Positions 36,569 to 45,824 of a stretch of DNA of 64,000 bases are shown here, one piece after another. The notes below the pieces were generated by a model that saw only the letters and a list, made by a program, of their open reading frames with translations, was not told where the DNA came from and made no database searches. Every line of letters begins with the position of its first letter. Position 1 is the first letter of the stretch. The DNA comes from Planktothrix tepida PCC 9214 (GTDB lineage: Bacteria; Cyanobacteriota; Cyanobacteriia; Cyanobacteriales; Microcoleaceae), in contig NZ_LN889803.1 of the NCBI RefSeq assembly GCF_900009145.1, positions 306,116 through 370,115 on the forward strand. Direction: 5' to 3'. The translations under genes and the position numbers were made by a program.

Positions 36569-37930
36569 ATGGATGTAAATGAAGTGTTACAATTTGTAGA
36601 TCGTCTTGTTTTTGAACAAACTGGAAAACACCTTGATGATGTTCAAAGGGCTATTGTTGAAGGAACTTGGGAAAGACAAACTTATGATAATATTGCCCAT
36701 GAGTGTCATGTTAATAAAAATTATGCTAGTGATGTAGGTGCGGAATTATGGGAACTTTTATCTCAAGCATTGGGTGAAGATATTAAAAAAAATAATTTTC
36801 GTTCTACATTAGAAAGAGTTTATATTGAATCATCACAAAATATTTGTATTGGTACTAATCATAATTTTACTTTTAGTTCACCAACTTTAAATAACCCCAA
36901 TAAAAATAATCGAGAAACTGATATAAAATCTCAATTATTCTACTATGATTTAAACTTAGCTCCCAAAATAATAAATTTTTATAATAGAGAGTCTGAACTT
37001 AAAGCCCTTTATAGTTGGATATTAGATCATGATATTCGTTTAATTTCAGTTTTAGGATTATCTGGAATAGGGAAAACGACTTTAGTTAAAAGATGGGTTG
37101 ATTTGAATTTAGATAAATTTGAGGTGATTATTTGGAAAAGTTTAAAATATCCCAAACCTTTAGAATTATTGATTGATGATTTATTGAATACTTGTGAGCA
37201 AGATTTAAAAGCAACTATAAATGGCAATTTAAAACAATTATTTGATATTTTTACGGATAAAAAATGTTTGATTATTTTTGATGATGTTCATCATATCTTT
37301 ACCCCAGGTGAACTTTCTGGACAATATCAAAGTGTTTATCAAGATTATCAAAATTTTTTTAAACTGATCACAGAAACAGAACATCAAAGTCATCTAATTT
37401 TAATGAGTCAAGAACAATGTGCAGAAATGAATTGTTTGGATGAAGAACTATATCCGATAAAAACTTTAAAATTATCGGGTTTAGAGAATGAAGAAATATT
37501 GTCAGGGATGGGATTAAAAACAGATGAGGATAGCAGCTTGAAATTGATTGAACAATATCAAGGAAATCCGATGTATTTGAAAGATGTTGCTGTTTTAATT
37601 AAAGATGTTTTTGATGGGGATGTGGCTGAGTTTTTAGCTGAGGATAGTTTGGTCATTACTAAAGAAATGCGATCGCACTTTAACCAGCTATTTAACAGAT
37701 TATCACCCGTTGAACAGAAAATTGTTGTAGAATTGAGCAAATTTGATCAACCTGTATCCAGAGAAGAGTTAAGACAACATTTAGACTTGTCCTCAATAGA
37801 CTTAATTAATGGGTTACAATCTTTACAGCAACGGTATTTAGTTAGTAAAATTAAAGCTGATCCAATTTTATTTAATTTGTCTTTACTTTTTCAGGAACAT
37901 TGGAGAACACCTGTCAATACTTCCCACTAA
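36569..37930 (+). CDS. STAND (NB-ARC-like) ATPase with vMAP-type N-terminal domain
   Basis: A 453-residue signalling ATPase. The N-terminal ~85 residues (VLQFVDRLVFEQTGKHLDDV, YDNIAHECHVNKNYASDVG) match the helix-turn-helix-like vMAP domain that heads many cyanobacterial NTPases. A STAND NTPase core follows: Walker A GLSGIGKTTL (about 162-171), Walker B CLIIFDDVH (about 233-241) and a GNPMYLKDVA GxP-type motif (about 331). A winged-helix segment ends the chain. Relatives usually carry WD40 or other C-terminal sensor repeats; here the protein stops after the winged helix. STAND proteins often sense invaders and oligomerise. The setting among TA modules makes a defence role plausible but unproven. 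Confidence 0.75.
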   Translation: MDVNEVLQFVDRLVFEQTGKHLDDVQRAIVEGTWERQTYDNIAHECHVNKNYASDVGAELWELLSQALGEDIKKNNFRSTLERVYIESSQNICIGTNHNFTFSSPTLNNPNKNNRETDIKSQLFYYDLNLAPKIINFYNRESELKALYSWILDHDIRLISVLGLSGIGKTTLVKRWVDLNLDKFEVIIWKSLKYPKPLELLIDDLLNTCEQDLKATINGNLKQLFDIFTDKKCLIIFDDVHHIFTPGELSGQYQSVYQDYQNFFKLITETEHQSHLILMSQEQCAEMNCLDEELYPIKTLKLSGLENEEILSGMGLKTDEDSSLKLIEQYQGNPMYLKDVAVLIKDVFDGDVAEFLAEDSLVITKEMRSHFNQLFNRLSPVEQKIVVELSKFDQPVSREELRQHLDLSSIDLINGLQSLQQRYLVSKIKADPILFNLSLLFQEHWRTPVNTSH

Positions 37931-38082
37931 ATTTGACTTAAATAAAGGTCGCGAATTGTCCGATTTACTAAACTTAAATAATCATCTAATTCTTCATAAC
38001 CATCTAATTCTTTTTCTTCTTCAATAGTTAATACTGCTTGCTTTTGTTTCTCAAGTAAAGTTTCAATTCTACAAAGCAATGC
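37927..38082 (-). pseudogene. C-terminal remnant of an unknown gene
   Basis: On the minus strand about 50 codons read IETLLEKQKQAVLTIEEEKE, then LDGYEELDDYLSLVNRTIR and a stop at 37927, overlapping the end of the STAND gene. The charged, helical, in-frame text looks like genuine protein C terminus (probably a small antitoxin-like or hypothetical cyanobacterial protein). It has no start and is cut off by the promoter of the next TA module. Confidence 0.45.
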
Positions 38083-38088
38083 TATAAT
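38081..38088 (+). promoter_or_regulatory. Extended -10 promoter of the PIN toxin module
   Basis: AATGCTATAAT with TATAAT at 38083-38088, 39 bases before the antitoxin ATG. The sequence around it resembles the DUF433 promoter at 35056-35090. Confidence 0.55.
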
Positions 38089-38126
38089 AGGAGAAATTTA
38101 TCAATATTTATTTGTGGTGAGTTACT

Positions 38127-38390
38127 ATGCCCTCTTTAGAAGTTCGTGAGTTTGCCGAAAAAATCAATCAATTATCCCTTGAGGATAAACAATGGTTACT
38201 CCAACAATTAAGCCTACAATTAAACAGTCAAGGCTTAGAAATAGAAAAATTAAACCAGAAAAAACAAGCGAGAGAAATTATCTCTGAAACGTTGTTAGAG
38301 GTTTTATCAATGTCCGACAATTGTTATGATAAAGTTTGGGGAAGATTTGATGCAGTTTGTACAAAAATATGTCAGGAAAATCTTGAATAA
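38127..38390 (+). CDS. Antitoxin of a PIN-type TA module
   Basis: An 87-residue helical protein (LEVREFAEKINQLSLEDKQWLLQQLSLQL-like start, acidic tail). It sits two bases upstream of a COG1569-type PIN toxin, the usual antitoxin-toxin order. The early LSLEDKQWLLQQL segment is common in small cyanobacterial antitoxins. The antitoxin role is inferred from position and size. Likely autoregulated with the toxin at the extended -10 promoter at 38083. Confidence 0.65.
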   Translation: MPSLEVREFAEKINQLSLEDKQWLLQQLSLQLNSQGLEIEKLNQKKQAREIISETLLEVLSMSDNCYDKVWGRFDAVCTKICQENLE

Positions 38391-38392
38391 TA

Positions 38393-38824
38393 ATGGCAGT
38401 AAAACAATTACCTTTAGTTATTTTAGATACATCTGTTTGGATCTCAGCTTTCCTGAGTAAAAATAGAAATAGCGCGCCTTGTCAAATCATTCAATATTGG
38501 AAACAAGGTAGATTTAAGTTGGCTATTTCACCTCAACTTCTAGAAGAATTGGTTTGTAAATTATTAGAAAAGAATATTGATAAAACTGATATTAAGGATA
38601 TCTTAGCAGCAATTTTTTATACAGCTATTCATGTTAAAGGCATTTATCAGGCAACAACATTGGACAACATTGATCCTGATGATAATATATTTTTAGCTGC
38701 TGCTTATGAAATCGGCGCAGATTATTTAGTATCTTTGGATAAGCAACATATTTTACCCTTAAAACATTATCATCGGACACAAATTTTATCACCAGATTTA
38801 TTCTTAAATATTCTTTTGCGTTAG
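38393..38824 (+). CDS. PIN-domain toxin ribonuclease
   Basis: A 143-residue PIN nuclease of the COG1569 putative-toxin type. Predicted metal-binding acids are in place: Asp12 (VILDTSVW), Glu51/52 (LLEELVCKL), Asp96/97 (IDPDDNIFLAAA) and Asp116 (YLVSLDKQHI). The length is complete and the frame intact, in contrast to the two broken toxins 3 kb upstream. Such toxins cut RNA and are held by the partner antitoxin. Start and antitoxin stop are 2 bases apart, so translation is coupled. Confidence 0.85.
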   Translation: MAVKQLPLVILDTSVWISAFLSKNRNSAPCQIIQYWKQGRFKLAISPQLLEELVCKLLEKNIDKTDIKDILAAIFYTAIHVKGIYQATTLDNIDPDDNIFLAAAYEIGADYLVSLDKQHILPLKHYHRTQILSPDLFLNILLR

Positions 38825-38889
38825 GATATAGCACTACGCAAAAAGGGGTTTGAAATTTCTAAATCCTGAAAACCTTTAACAGCTTACTG

Positions 38890-38910
38890 TTCCCTATTCC
38901 CTATTCCCTA
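38890..38910. repeat. Heptamer tandem repeat, three units of TTCCCTA
   Basis: Three exact TTCCCTA units lie just downstream of the pyrD stop codon. They differ by one base from the TTCCCTG units at 7896, and like those sit at the 3' end of a minus-strand gene. Confidence 0.85.
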
Positions 38911-38917
38911 TCTATGA

Positions 38918-40045
38918 TTAAGGCTTAAAACCAACGGCTTCAGAAATAGATTTTAACTTATATTGATCTAATTTCTGTAAGAGTCCTTCTAATATTCTTT
39001 TAACCATTCCTGGCCCTTCGTAAACCCAACCCGTATAGACTTGAATTAAACAAGCCCCTGCGGTGATTTTTTCCCAAGCATCATCGGCGGTAAAAATTCC
39101 CCCAACGCCAATAATGGGTAACTGTCCTTGGGTATTTTGATGAATCCAACGAATCACTTCTGTAGACCGTTTCTTCAGGGGAGCGCCACTAATTCCTCCG
39201 GCTTCTTCAGTAATATAACTTCCAGTTTGGGGTAGCCATTGGGTGTTTAATCCCTCCCGTTTTATGGTGGTATTCGTCGCAATAATTCCGGCTATTTTAT
39301 AGGTTTGAGATAAATGAACAACATCAGCGATCGCATCCCATTCTAAATCCGGTGCAATTTTAATAAAAATCGGTTTATTGTCTGTATTTTCCGTTTTTAA
39401 AACCTCTATAATTTTACTTAATTGTTCAGCATCTTGGAGTGATCGCAATCCGGGGGTATTCGGAGAAGAAACATTCACAACAAAATAATCTCCATAATTC
39501 TTTAACAATTTAAAACTCCCTAAATAATCTTCTGCGGCGACTTCTAAGGGAGTAATTTTAGATTTTCCTAAATTAATTCCAACGGGAATCATCAATTGTT
39601 GTTGGCGTTTTTCTTGTAACCGTTGCGCCAATATTTCCGCCCCTTGATTATTAAATCCCATGCGATTTAAGACCGCTTGATCTTCAACTAATCGAAATAA
39701 TCGAGGTTGCGGATTTCCTAGTTGCGGATGGAGGGTAACAGTCCCTAATTCTGTAAATCCAAATCCCAAACTTTGCCAAATTCCCGCCGCGACCCCATCC
39801 TTATCGAAACCCGCCGCTAAACCAACAGGGTTATTAAACGTTAAACCCCATAATTTCTGCTGTAAACGGACATCTTGTAAACAAAATGAGGGTCTAAGTT
39901 GAGATTCTACCCAATTTATCGGAGACTGAGACTGATTTTGGTCAATCCAACTCAAGAGTTGTAAAGCTCGATGATGTGCCCATTCGGGGTCAAGCTTTAA
40001 TCCATAGAATAAAAGGGGTCTAACAGTGCTACGGTAAATATCCAA
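38918..40045 (-). CDS. pyrD: Dihydroorotate dehydrogenase (quinone), PyrD
   Basis: A 375-residue class 2 dihydroorotate dehydrogenase: it oxidises dihydroorotate to orotate in pyrimidine synthesis and passes electrons to membrane quinone. Visible are the N-terminal membrane-associated helices ([18 protein letters not shown]), [13 protein letters not shown], the [16 protein letters not shown] segment with the class 2 catalytic Ser, and the FMN-phosphate loops [12 protein letters not shown] and [11 protein letters not shown]. The start codon is TTG at 40045, supported by GAGGAG nine bases upstream; no ATG fits the conserved N terminus ([12 protein letters not shown]). It is monocistronic. Confidence 0.95.
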   Translation of the reverse strand: MDIYRSTVRPLLFYGLKLDPEWAHHRALQLLSWIDQNQSQSPINWVESQLRPSFCLQDVRLQQKLWGLTFNNPVGLAAGFDKDGVAAGIWQSLGFGFTELGTVTLHPQLGNPQPRLFRLVEDQAVLNRMGFNNQGAEILAQRLQEKRQQQLMIPVGINLGKSKITPLEVAAEDYLGSFKLLKNYGDYFVVNVSSPNTPGLRSLQDAEQLSKIIEVLKTENTDNKPIFIKIAPDLEWDAIADVVHLSQTYKIAGIIATNTTIKREGLNTQWLPQTGSYITEEAGGISGAPLKKRSTEVIRWIHQNTQGQLPIIGVGGIFTADDAWEKITAGACLIQVYTGWVYEGPGMVKRILEGLLQKLDQYKLKSISEAVGFKP

Positions 40046-40291
40046 GATCGTCTCCTCTGATCATGTCCAGAACATTAAAACTCAGGGATTTCCTAAATCC
40101 TGATTGTTAAATTTTAATTTAATGTATTTTTTGAGCAAAATCGTGAAAGACTAAGGGTAAGATGGGATGAGAAACCAGATCAACGGGGAAAGCATTTTTT
40201 GACCCCATACCAGAAGATTGCATTTGTTGAAGATCTCCATTAAATTTTTAATTTTAAACCTAAATTAGAGTATACGGTTTGGGAGTTTATT

Positions 40292-43117
40292 ATGGGTCTA
40301 TCCGAAGAATCGATCGCATTAGATCAACCCATCATGACATTAGGGCGTGTCCTCCAGACCCTACAAGACGAAGATAATGTTGATGTTTTAATCGAAACCA
40401 CTTTAGACTATATCAAAACCGAGTTTAACTATAGTTTAATTTGGATTGGTTTATATGATCGCTTAGATCATCGCCTCCTGGGAAAAGGGGGAATTATCCC
40501 GACAGAAGATTCATGGTTACTCAAACAAAGATTTATTTTATCTCCTGGGGATTTACTCGAACAAGTTGTGATTGAATTGCGACCTGTGGTTGTTCCTGAT
40601 TTAAGAGAAGAAACCCGTGCGGGGGAATGGCGAAAAGCAGCCCAAGCTTTTAATATTCAGGGTTCAATTTTATTTCCCATGCGCTACAAAGATCGGTGTT
40701 TTGGTGTGGCTTTATTAGGCTCAAGTGAGTGGGGAATTTCTCCGAGTTCAATGGAAAAAGAACTGATTTCAATGGTATTAGGAACCTTAGCCACTTCTTT
40801 ATTCCAAATTGAAACAACTTGGATGTATCAACAAACAAAACGACCTGATCAACCTTTCTTTAAACTGTTAACTCAATTTAGAACGCTAAATACCTTAGAT
40901 CGCTGTTTAGAAGTAGCCGTAGAAACTACCCATGAATTTATTGAACCTACGCGCACCAATGTTTATTGGTACTATCGAGAAGGACGGTATTTTTGGCGAA
41001 GGGCGAGTAATCAACAAAAAATGCCCGGTATCAGTTTAATGAAACAAGCTGCTTCTGGGGTAACGGTACAAGATTTAGGGGAATTTTATCAAGCTTTAAT
41101 TTCCGATCATTTAGTCTCTATTGGCGAGTCTTATAGTTCGTTAAGAGCCGATACAACGGAACGATTAATGGAGAAAATTCGCGCCCGATCTTTATTAGCG
41201 GTTCCCATTGTTTTTAATCAAGAAATGTTAGGATTTATTGCCGTTGAAGGACAACATCCTCGGATTTGGCAAGAAAATGAAAAACAATTTTTGCGAGGGG
41301 TTGCTCATTTAATTTCCTTAACTGCACCCTTAGCCGAAATGGAAGCCAAAATTCGACAAATTGAACTCGATCAATCCTTAACGGCTAAAGTTACCCGTGC
41401 AATTGTGGATGATCAAGATTGGCAGTTTTCTCTAAAAACCACAGCAAATCTTTTGTGTCAACGATTAAATGCAGGGCGGTTTTTATTAATAGAATATCAA
41501 CCTGAAACTGAAGACTTTAAGATTATTTATCAACATTATACGTTAAATCGAACGGCAATTCCTTCCCCTTTAAATGCTCTAACTTATCAAGATTTGCAAC
41601 GCTTTAAAAATCAAACTGAAATCTTAGTGGTTGAAAATTATGAGGAAGATGAAAAATTAAAATCCTGGCGAACTCAGCTTCGGGATGCAGGAGTGCGATC
41701 GCTGATGTTGTGTCCAGTTAATGGTTATATTACAACCGGAAAAAATCAACAGCAAAAAGTTCCCCAAGAATTATTAGTAATTGGTCATGAATCTCCTCGC
41801 ACTTGGGATCGAACCGAACAAGAATTAGTTAAAATTGTTAGCCAACAATTGAGTGTGATTTTACATCAATGGCAACTTAATCAACAAATTCAATCTCATG
41901 AAGACTTTAATCAAGTTTTAGAGGATTGTTGGTTAACCTTACAAAAAACAGACCAATTACCATCTATAGAAAAACAATTTACCCAAGACATAGCCCAATT
42001 ATTACAAAGTCCTTTAGTTGTATTATTAACCTGGATTGAGGGTGCAAAAAAAGCTAAAATTGTCAGTTGTGTGGCACGTCAAGCAACTCTATCAATCAAC
42101 ACAGAACGATTAATTACGGTAGCTAAAGATCCTTTAATTCAACACGCTTTATCAACCGAAGAATTATTTTGGTGGCCTGTACAGGAATTATCAGCCTATA
42201 CTCGACAATGGTTTACCAGTTCCGTTGATAAAATATTAGTGACTGCCCTTCGCACAGCCAAGAATCATCAGCCGACAGGTCTTTTAATTATTGCTGATCC
42301 AGAGCAAATTCATGATGAATCTCATATCTCTTTAACCATGTTAAATTTGTTAGTCATGCAATTTGCTTGGTCACGGCGCTATTTACGAATTCAAGACACC
42401 TTAAAAACCCAACATGAAGAATTACAATGGCTAAATTGGTATAAACAACGGCGCTTAGAAGAATTATATCGAACCGTAGGCGGAGGACTGAAACAATTAA
42501 GCGAATTAAATAATTCTCCGTTTCAAGGTTCTGATCCTCAGAAAACCCAACTTTCCCATTTACGTTATCAACAATTATTACGTCAGATGGGAAATGCTTT
42601 GGCTTCTACCAGTTCTTTAATTAAACAAGAACAATGGCGACTTCATCATCACCATGATATTGTTCCGATTACAAATTTATTACGATGGGTACGGGAACGA
42701 TTGAATGCTATTATTCGTAATAAACAAATCCAATTTATTGTCAAACAAGAAGGGAATTTTAATGTCATTGGAGATCGGATTAAACTAGAACTGGTTTGTT
42801 ATGAAGTTTTATTAACAACCTGTCACCGTTCTGAACCTGGAGGCATGATTGAGGTTGTTAGTCGCCTTTGTACTGATCATGAATTAGAACTTTTTATTAC
42901 AGATTATGGTAAAATTAACCCGCAACTGATTATTGAGTTAAAAATGGGTTCCCATCCCGATTTACTAGCTCCCTCTCTGTTAACGTCTTCTCCGGGTCAA
43001 CAGCTTTTAATTTGCCAACAAATGTTAGAAAAAATGGGAGGAAACTTATTACTAGAAAAAATAGAAAATCAACCTTTGATCACCCGGATTATTTTACCCG
43101 TATCTTCTTCAAGTTGA
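40292..43117 (+). CDS. Multi-GAF sensor with degenerate histidine-kinase end (pseudokinase)
   Basis: A 941-residue soluble protein with four GAF-like units in series (about 20-180, 190-350, 365-540 and 550-700). The C-terminal region has the outline of a histidine kinase: a helical pair (ELQWLNWYKQRRLEELYRTVGG) and an ATPase-like fold (GDRIKLELVCYEVLLTTCHR, GQQLLICQQMLEKMGGNLLLE). The phospho-accepting H-box is not recognisable, the N-box Asn is gone, and the DxGxG box reads ITDYGKINPQ. It probably cannot phosphorylate and may act as a scaffold or allosteric partner. No chromophore-binding Cys motif was seen in the GAF units. GGGAG precedes the ATG. recN follows after 51 bases. Confidence 0.75.
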   Translation: MGLSEESIALDQPIMTLGRVLQTLQDEDNVDVLIETTLDYIKTEFNYSLIWIGLYDRLDHRLLGKGGIIPTEDSWLLKQRFILSPGDLLEQVVIELRPVVVPDLREETRAGEWRKAAQAFNIQGSILFPMRYKDRCFGVALLGSSEWGISPSSMEKELISMVLGTLATSLFQIETTWMYQQTKRPDQPFFKLLTQFRTLNTLDRCLEVAVETTHEFIEPTRTNVYWYYREGRYFWRRASNQQKMPGISLMKQAASGVTVQDLGEFYQALISDHLVSIGESYSSLRADTTERLMEKIRARSLLAVPIVFNQEMLGFIAVEGQHPRIWQENEKQFLRGVAHLISLTAPLAEMEAKIRQIELDQSLTAKVTRAIVDDQDWQFSLKTTANLLCQRLNAGRFLLIEYQPETEDFKIIYQHYTLNRTAIPSPLNALTYQDLQRFKNQTEILVVENYEEDEKLKSWRTQLRDAGVRSLMLCPVNGYITTGKNQQQKVPQELLVIGHESPRTWDRTEQELVKIVSQQLSVILHQWQLNQQIQSHEDFNQVLEDCWLTLQKTDQLPSIEKQFTQDIAQLLQSPLVVLLTWIEGAKKAKIVSCVARQATLSINTERLITVAKDPLIQHALSTEELFWWPVQELSAYTRQWFTSSVDKILVTALRTAKNHQPTGLLIIADPEQIHDESHISLTMLNLLVMQFAWSRRYLRIQDTLKTQHEELQWLNWYKQRRLEELYRTVGGGLKQLSELNNSPFQGSDPQKTQLSHLRYQQLLRQMGNALASTSSLIKQEQWRLHHHHDIVPITNLLRWVRERLNAIIRNKQIQFIVKQEGNFNVIGDRIKLELVCYEVLLTTCHRSEPGGMIEVVSRLCTDHELELFITDYGKINPQLIIELKMGSHPDLLAPSLLTSSPGQQLLICQQMLEKMGGNLLLEKIENQPLITRIILPVSSSS

Positions 43118-43168
43118 AGTATATTTTAAATTCATTTGAGCTTGTTTAGTTTATTTTAGTGTTTTAAT

Positions 43169-44899
43169 ATGTTGCTTTCCTTGCGAATCGAAAACTTTGC
43201 TCTCATTGATCATTTAGATTTAGATTTAGGAACAGGCTTGAATGTTTTTACCGGAGAAACGGGAGCCGGGAAATCCATTATTTTAGATGCGGTTGATGCC
43301 GTTTTAGGGGGGAAAGTAGACCGACGTTCAATTCGGACGGGGGCTACTCGATCTTTAGTAGAAGCAACATTCGAGATTGAAAAAAAATGGCTCAATTGGT
43401 TAACAGAACAAGAAATTGATTTAGTGGATGGTAGCTTAATTGTTTGTAGTCGAGAAGTGGTGATTTCAGGAGATAAACTTCGCAGTCGATCACGGGTCAA
43501 TGGAGTATTAGTAAATCGTAAATTAATTGATCAACTCCGCGATCGCTTAATTGAAATTACCGCCCAAGGACAAACCTTACAATTAGGTCAACCCGAACTC
43601 CAACAGGAATGGTTAGATCTCTATGGCGGTCAAGCTTTAATCAAAGCTCGGAAAGAAGTTTCTGTTGCCTATACCCAAGCTCAAACCTGTAGCCATGCTT
43701 TAGAAAAACGCCGTCAATTTGAACAGCAACGGTTACAACGATTGGATTTATTAACCTATCAAATTCGAGAATTAGATGCAGCAACGTTAACAACACCCGA
43801 TGAATTAGAACAATTACAAATAGAACATCAACGGCTGAATCATATTGTTGAACTTCAGCAACAAAGCTATCAAATTTATCAAGCTTTATATCAAAATGAA
43901 AGTGGGTTAGCCGCCGCCGATTTGTTGAGCCAAGCTGAAGGTAAATTAACGGATTTAGTTGAATATGATTCCCAACTGCAACCGATTTTAGAAATTGTCA
44001 GTGAAGCGGTGGCTCAAATTACTGAAGCTGGACGACAAATCGGCAGTTATGGTGAACAATTAGAATCCGATCCTCAACGCTTAGAAGAAGTCGAAGATCG
44101 AATTCGAGATTTGAAACAAATTTGTCGAAAATATGGGCAAAATTTAGGAGATGTGATCGAATATTATGAACGCATTCAAACCGAATTAAAAGATTTAGAA
44201 GATGAAGATCAATCTATTGAAGCTCTTGAAGAAGCTTATCAACACACCCTGCAAACCCTGAAAGAAACCTGCCAACAATTGACCAGCCTGCGTCAAAAAG
44301 CAGCCCATCAATTAGAAACCCATTTAATTAAAGAATTGAAACCTTTAGCGATGAAAATGGTTAAATTCCAGGTCGAACTTCATCCGATTTCCCCCACAGC
44401 CCTAGGGGCGGATCAGATTCAATTTTGCTTTAGTCCTAACCCCGGAGAACCCCTCCAACCCTTGGGCGCGATCGCATCCGGGGGAGAAATGAGTCGGTTT
44501 CTTTTGGCTTTGAAAGCTTGTTTTTCTCAAATTGCCGGGTCAGGAACCTTAATATTTGATGAAATTGATGTCGGTGTATCGGGACGAGTAGCCACCGCCA
44601 TTGCTCAGAAACTCCACCAACTCAGCCAACGCCATCAAGTTCTCTGTGTTACCCATCAACCTCTGGTGGCGGCTATGGGAGATCATCATTTTCGAGTGAC
44701 GAAAGAAACTATTCAAACGGACTGTGATCTCAACTCCGAGGGGACTGATCCTGAAACTCGAACCGTTGTTCGGGTCACTCCCCTGACTTCCCCCCAACGC
44801 CGGGAAGAACTCGCTCAATTGGCCAGTGGAGAATCGGCCCAAGAAGCGATCGCCTTCGCCGAGTCCCTCTTGAGTCAAGCGGCATTGATGAAAAAATAG
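43169..44899 (+). CDS. recN: DNA repair ATPase RecN
   Basis: A 576-residue SMC-like protein that acts early in double-strand-break repair by holding DNA ends. The N-terminal Walker A (GETGAGKS) with the following LDAVDAVLGGK, central coiled coils (about 150-360), the ABC signature region SGGEMSRFLLALK and Walker B TLIFDEIDVGVSG are all present, and the length is normal. The ATG has only a weak Shine-Dalgarno. It may be transcribed with the pseudokinase 51 bases upstream, which would be unusual. LexA control could not be judged. Confidence 0.95.
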   Translation: MLLSLRIENFALIDHLDLDLGTGLNVFTGETGAGKSIILDAVDAVLGGKVDRRSIRTGATRSLVEATFEIEKKWLNWLTEQEIDLVDGSLIVCSREVVISGDKLRSRSRVNGVLVNRKLIDQLRDRLIEITAQGQTLQLGQPELQQEWLDLYGGQALIKARKEVSVAYTQAQTCSHALEKRRQFEQQRLQRLDLLTYQIRELDAATLTTPDELEQLQIEHQRLNHIVELQQQSYQIYQALYQNESGLAAADLLSQAEGKLTDLVEYDSQLQPILEIVSEAVAQITEAGRQIGSYGEQLESDPQRLEEVEDRIRDLKQICRKYGQNLGDVIEYYERIQTELKDLEDEDQSIEALEEAYQHTLQTLKETCQQLTSLRQKAAHQLETHLIKELKPLAMKMVKFQVELHPISPTALGADQIQFCFSPNPGEPLQPLGAIASGGEMSRFLLALKACFSQIAGSGTLIFDEIDVGVSGRVATAIAQKLHQLSQRHQVLCVTHQPLVAAMGDHHFRVTKETIQTDCDLNSEGTDPETRTVVRVTPLTSPQRREELAQLASGESAQEAIAFAESLLSQAALMKK

Positions 44900-45053
44900 G
44901 GAGACAGGGGATGTAAACTCTTTCATAACCCATAAAACTCATTAATTTGCGAACATAGTAGTGGCTGTCAGAATCTTTTTGACACCAAAAACTCTAAAAT
45001 CATGACCAAATAAAGATATTAATTGGTAACTAATAATATATGAGGATAGGACT

Positions 45054-45221
45054 ATGAATGCTTTAACTGTCAATTTGAAATCATTAATAGAAATGACTGA
45101 TGAGCAGTTTTTTCAGCTATGTCAAGACAACCGCGAATTGAGATTTGAAAGAAATGCAAATGGAGAGTTAATTATAGCGATCACATTCCCCATACCCAAA
45201 ATTTATCTATCTAAACTTTAA
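45054..45221 (+). pseudogene. N-terminal fragment of a Uma2-family (DUF820) nuclease
   Basis: Fifty-five codons with a good GAGGA ribosome site read MNALTVNLKS, then MTDEQFFQLCQDNRELRFER and NANGELII. This is the typical start of Uma2/DUF820 proteins, which are PD-(D/E)XK-like nucleases of about 180-200 residues. After ELII the text departs from the family (ITFPIPKIYLSKL) and stops, so the catalytic core is missing. Its last 11 bases overlap the higA stop on the other strand. Confidence 0.7.
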
Positions 45222-45525
45222 CTAACGGCTGATTGTTTATAGATGAACGAGGTTGAATCGTCTTTTTAATTTCTTCTCCCGCTAACTCTTCGGCTAGGCG
45301 TAACTCATAAGCTTTTTGCAAATTAAGCCATAGTTCTGCACCCGTGCCAAACCATCGTCCTAGACGTAATGCCGTGTCAGCAGTAATACCTCTTTGCCCT
45401 TTGAGAATTTGCGTAATCCGATTTGTGGGTATATGGAGCGATCGCGCTAATTCTGATGCACTAATTCCCAGTTCTTTTAATTCATCAGATAAGATTTCGC
45501 CAGGGTGAATTGCAGGTCTTGCCAT
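45211..45525 (-). CDS. higA: HigA-type antitoxin
   Basis: A 104-residue HigA-family (VapI/XRE) antitoxin. It opens with the family signature RPAIHPGEILSDELKELGIS and has a complete helix-turn-helix (SASELARSLHIPTNRITQIL), then GTGAELWLNLQKAYEL. It is encoded 14 bases after higB, the inverted toxin-first order typical of hig loci. It binds and neutralises HigB and represses the shared promoter; a likely operator lies at 45833-45856. The C-terminal tail overlaps the Uma2 fragment, so the end of the gene may have been remodelled when the two met. Confidence 0.9.
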   Translation of the reverse strand: MARPAIHPGEILSDELKELGISASELARSLHIPTNRITQILKGQRGITADTALRLGRWFGTGAELWLNLQKAYELRLAEELAGEEIKKTIQPRSSINNQPLVKV

Positions 45526-45539
45526 AGTTGTTTTCTCCT

Positions 45540-45824
45540 TTAGTGATAATCGACAATTTCGATGTTAAATGGACGATTTTCTGTTTCTGTCCACTCAAAA
45601 CAAATACGCCATTTATCATTTATGCGGATGCTGTACTGCCCTTTTCTATCTCCACTTAGTGCCTCAAAATGGTTACTTGGCAAAGCTATTAAGGATTCTT
45701 TATTAGGTGCGGCTTCTAGGATTTCTAGGCGCTTGTATGCTTGTCTTTCAAATGCCTGAAATTTTTTGACACGATCGCCAGCAGCAAATTTGGCTGTGCG
45801 TTTGTCTTTATATTTTTGAGGCAT
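45540..45824 (-). CDS. higB: HigB-type mRNA-interferase toxin
   Basis: A 94-residue RelE/HigB toxin. The conserved block HFEALSGDRKGQYSIRINDKWRICFEW is present, ending in IEIVDYH, the standard C terminus, with the RelE-type basic and aromatic residues intact. The N terminus (KYKDKRTAKFAAG) is normal. The ATG at 45824 is preferred over an upstream TTG six bases earlier. HigB cuts mRNA at the ribosome. Complete and likely functional with HigA. Confidence 0.88.
   Translation of the reverse strand: MPQKYKDKRTAKFAAGDRVKKFQAFERQAYKRLEILEAAPNKESLIALPSNHFEALSGDRKGQYSIRINDKWRICFEWTETENRPFNIEIVDYH

Noticed and set aside
40292..43117. Phytochrome-like photoreceptor reading of the multi-GAF protein
   Set aside because: No chromophore Cys context (such as a CH or DxCF motif) and no PHY domain could be seen in any GAF unit.
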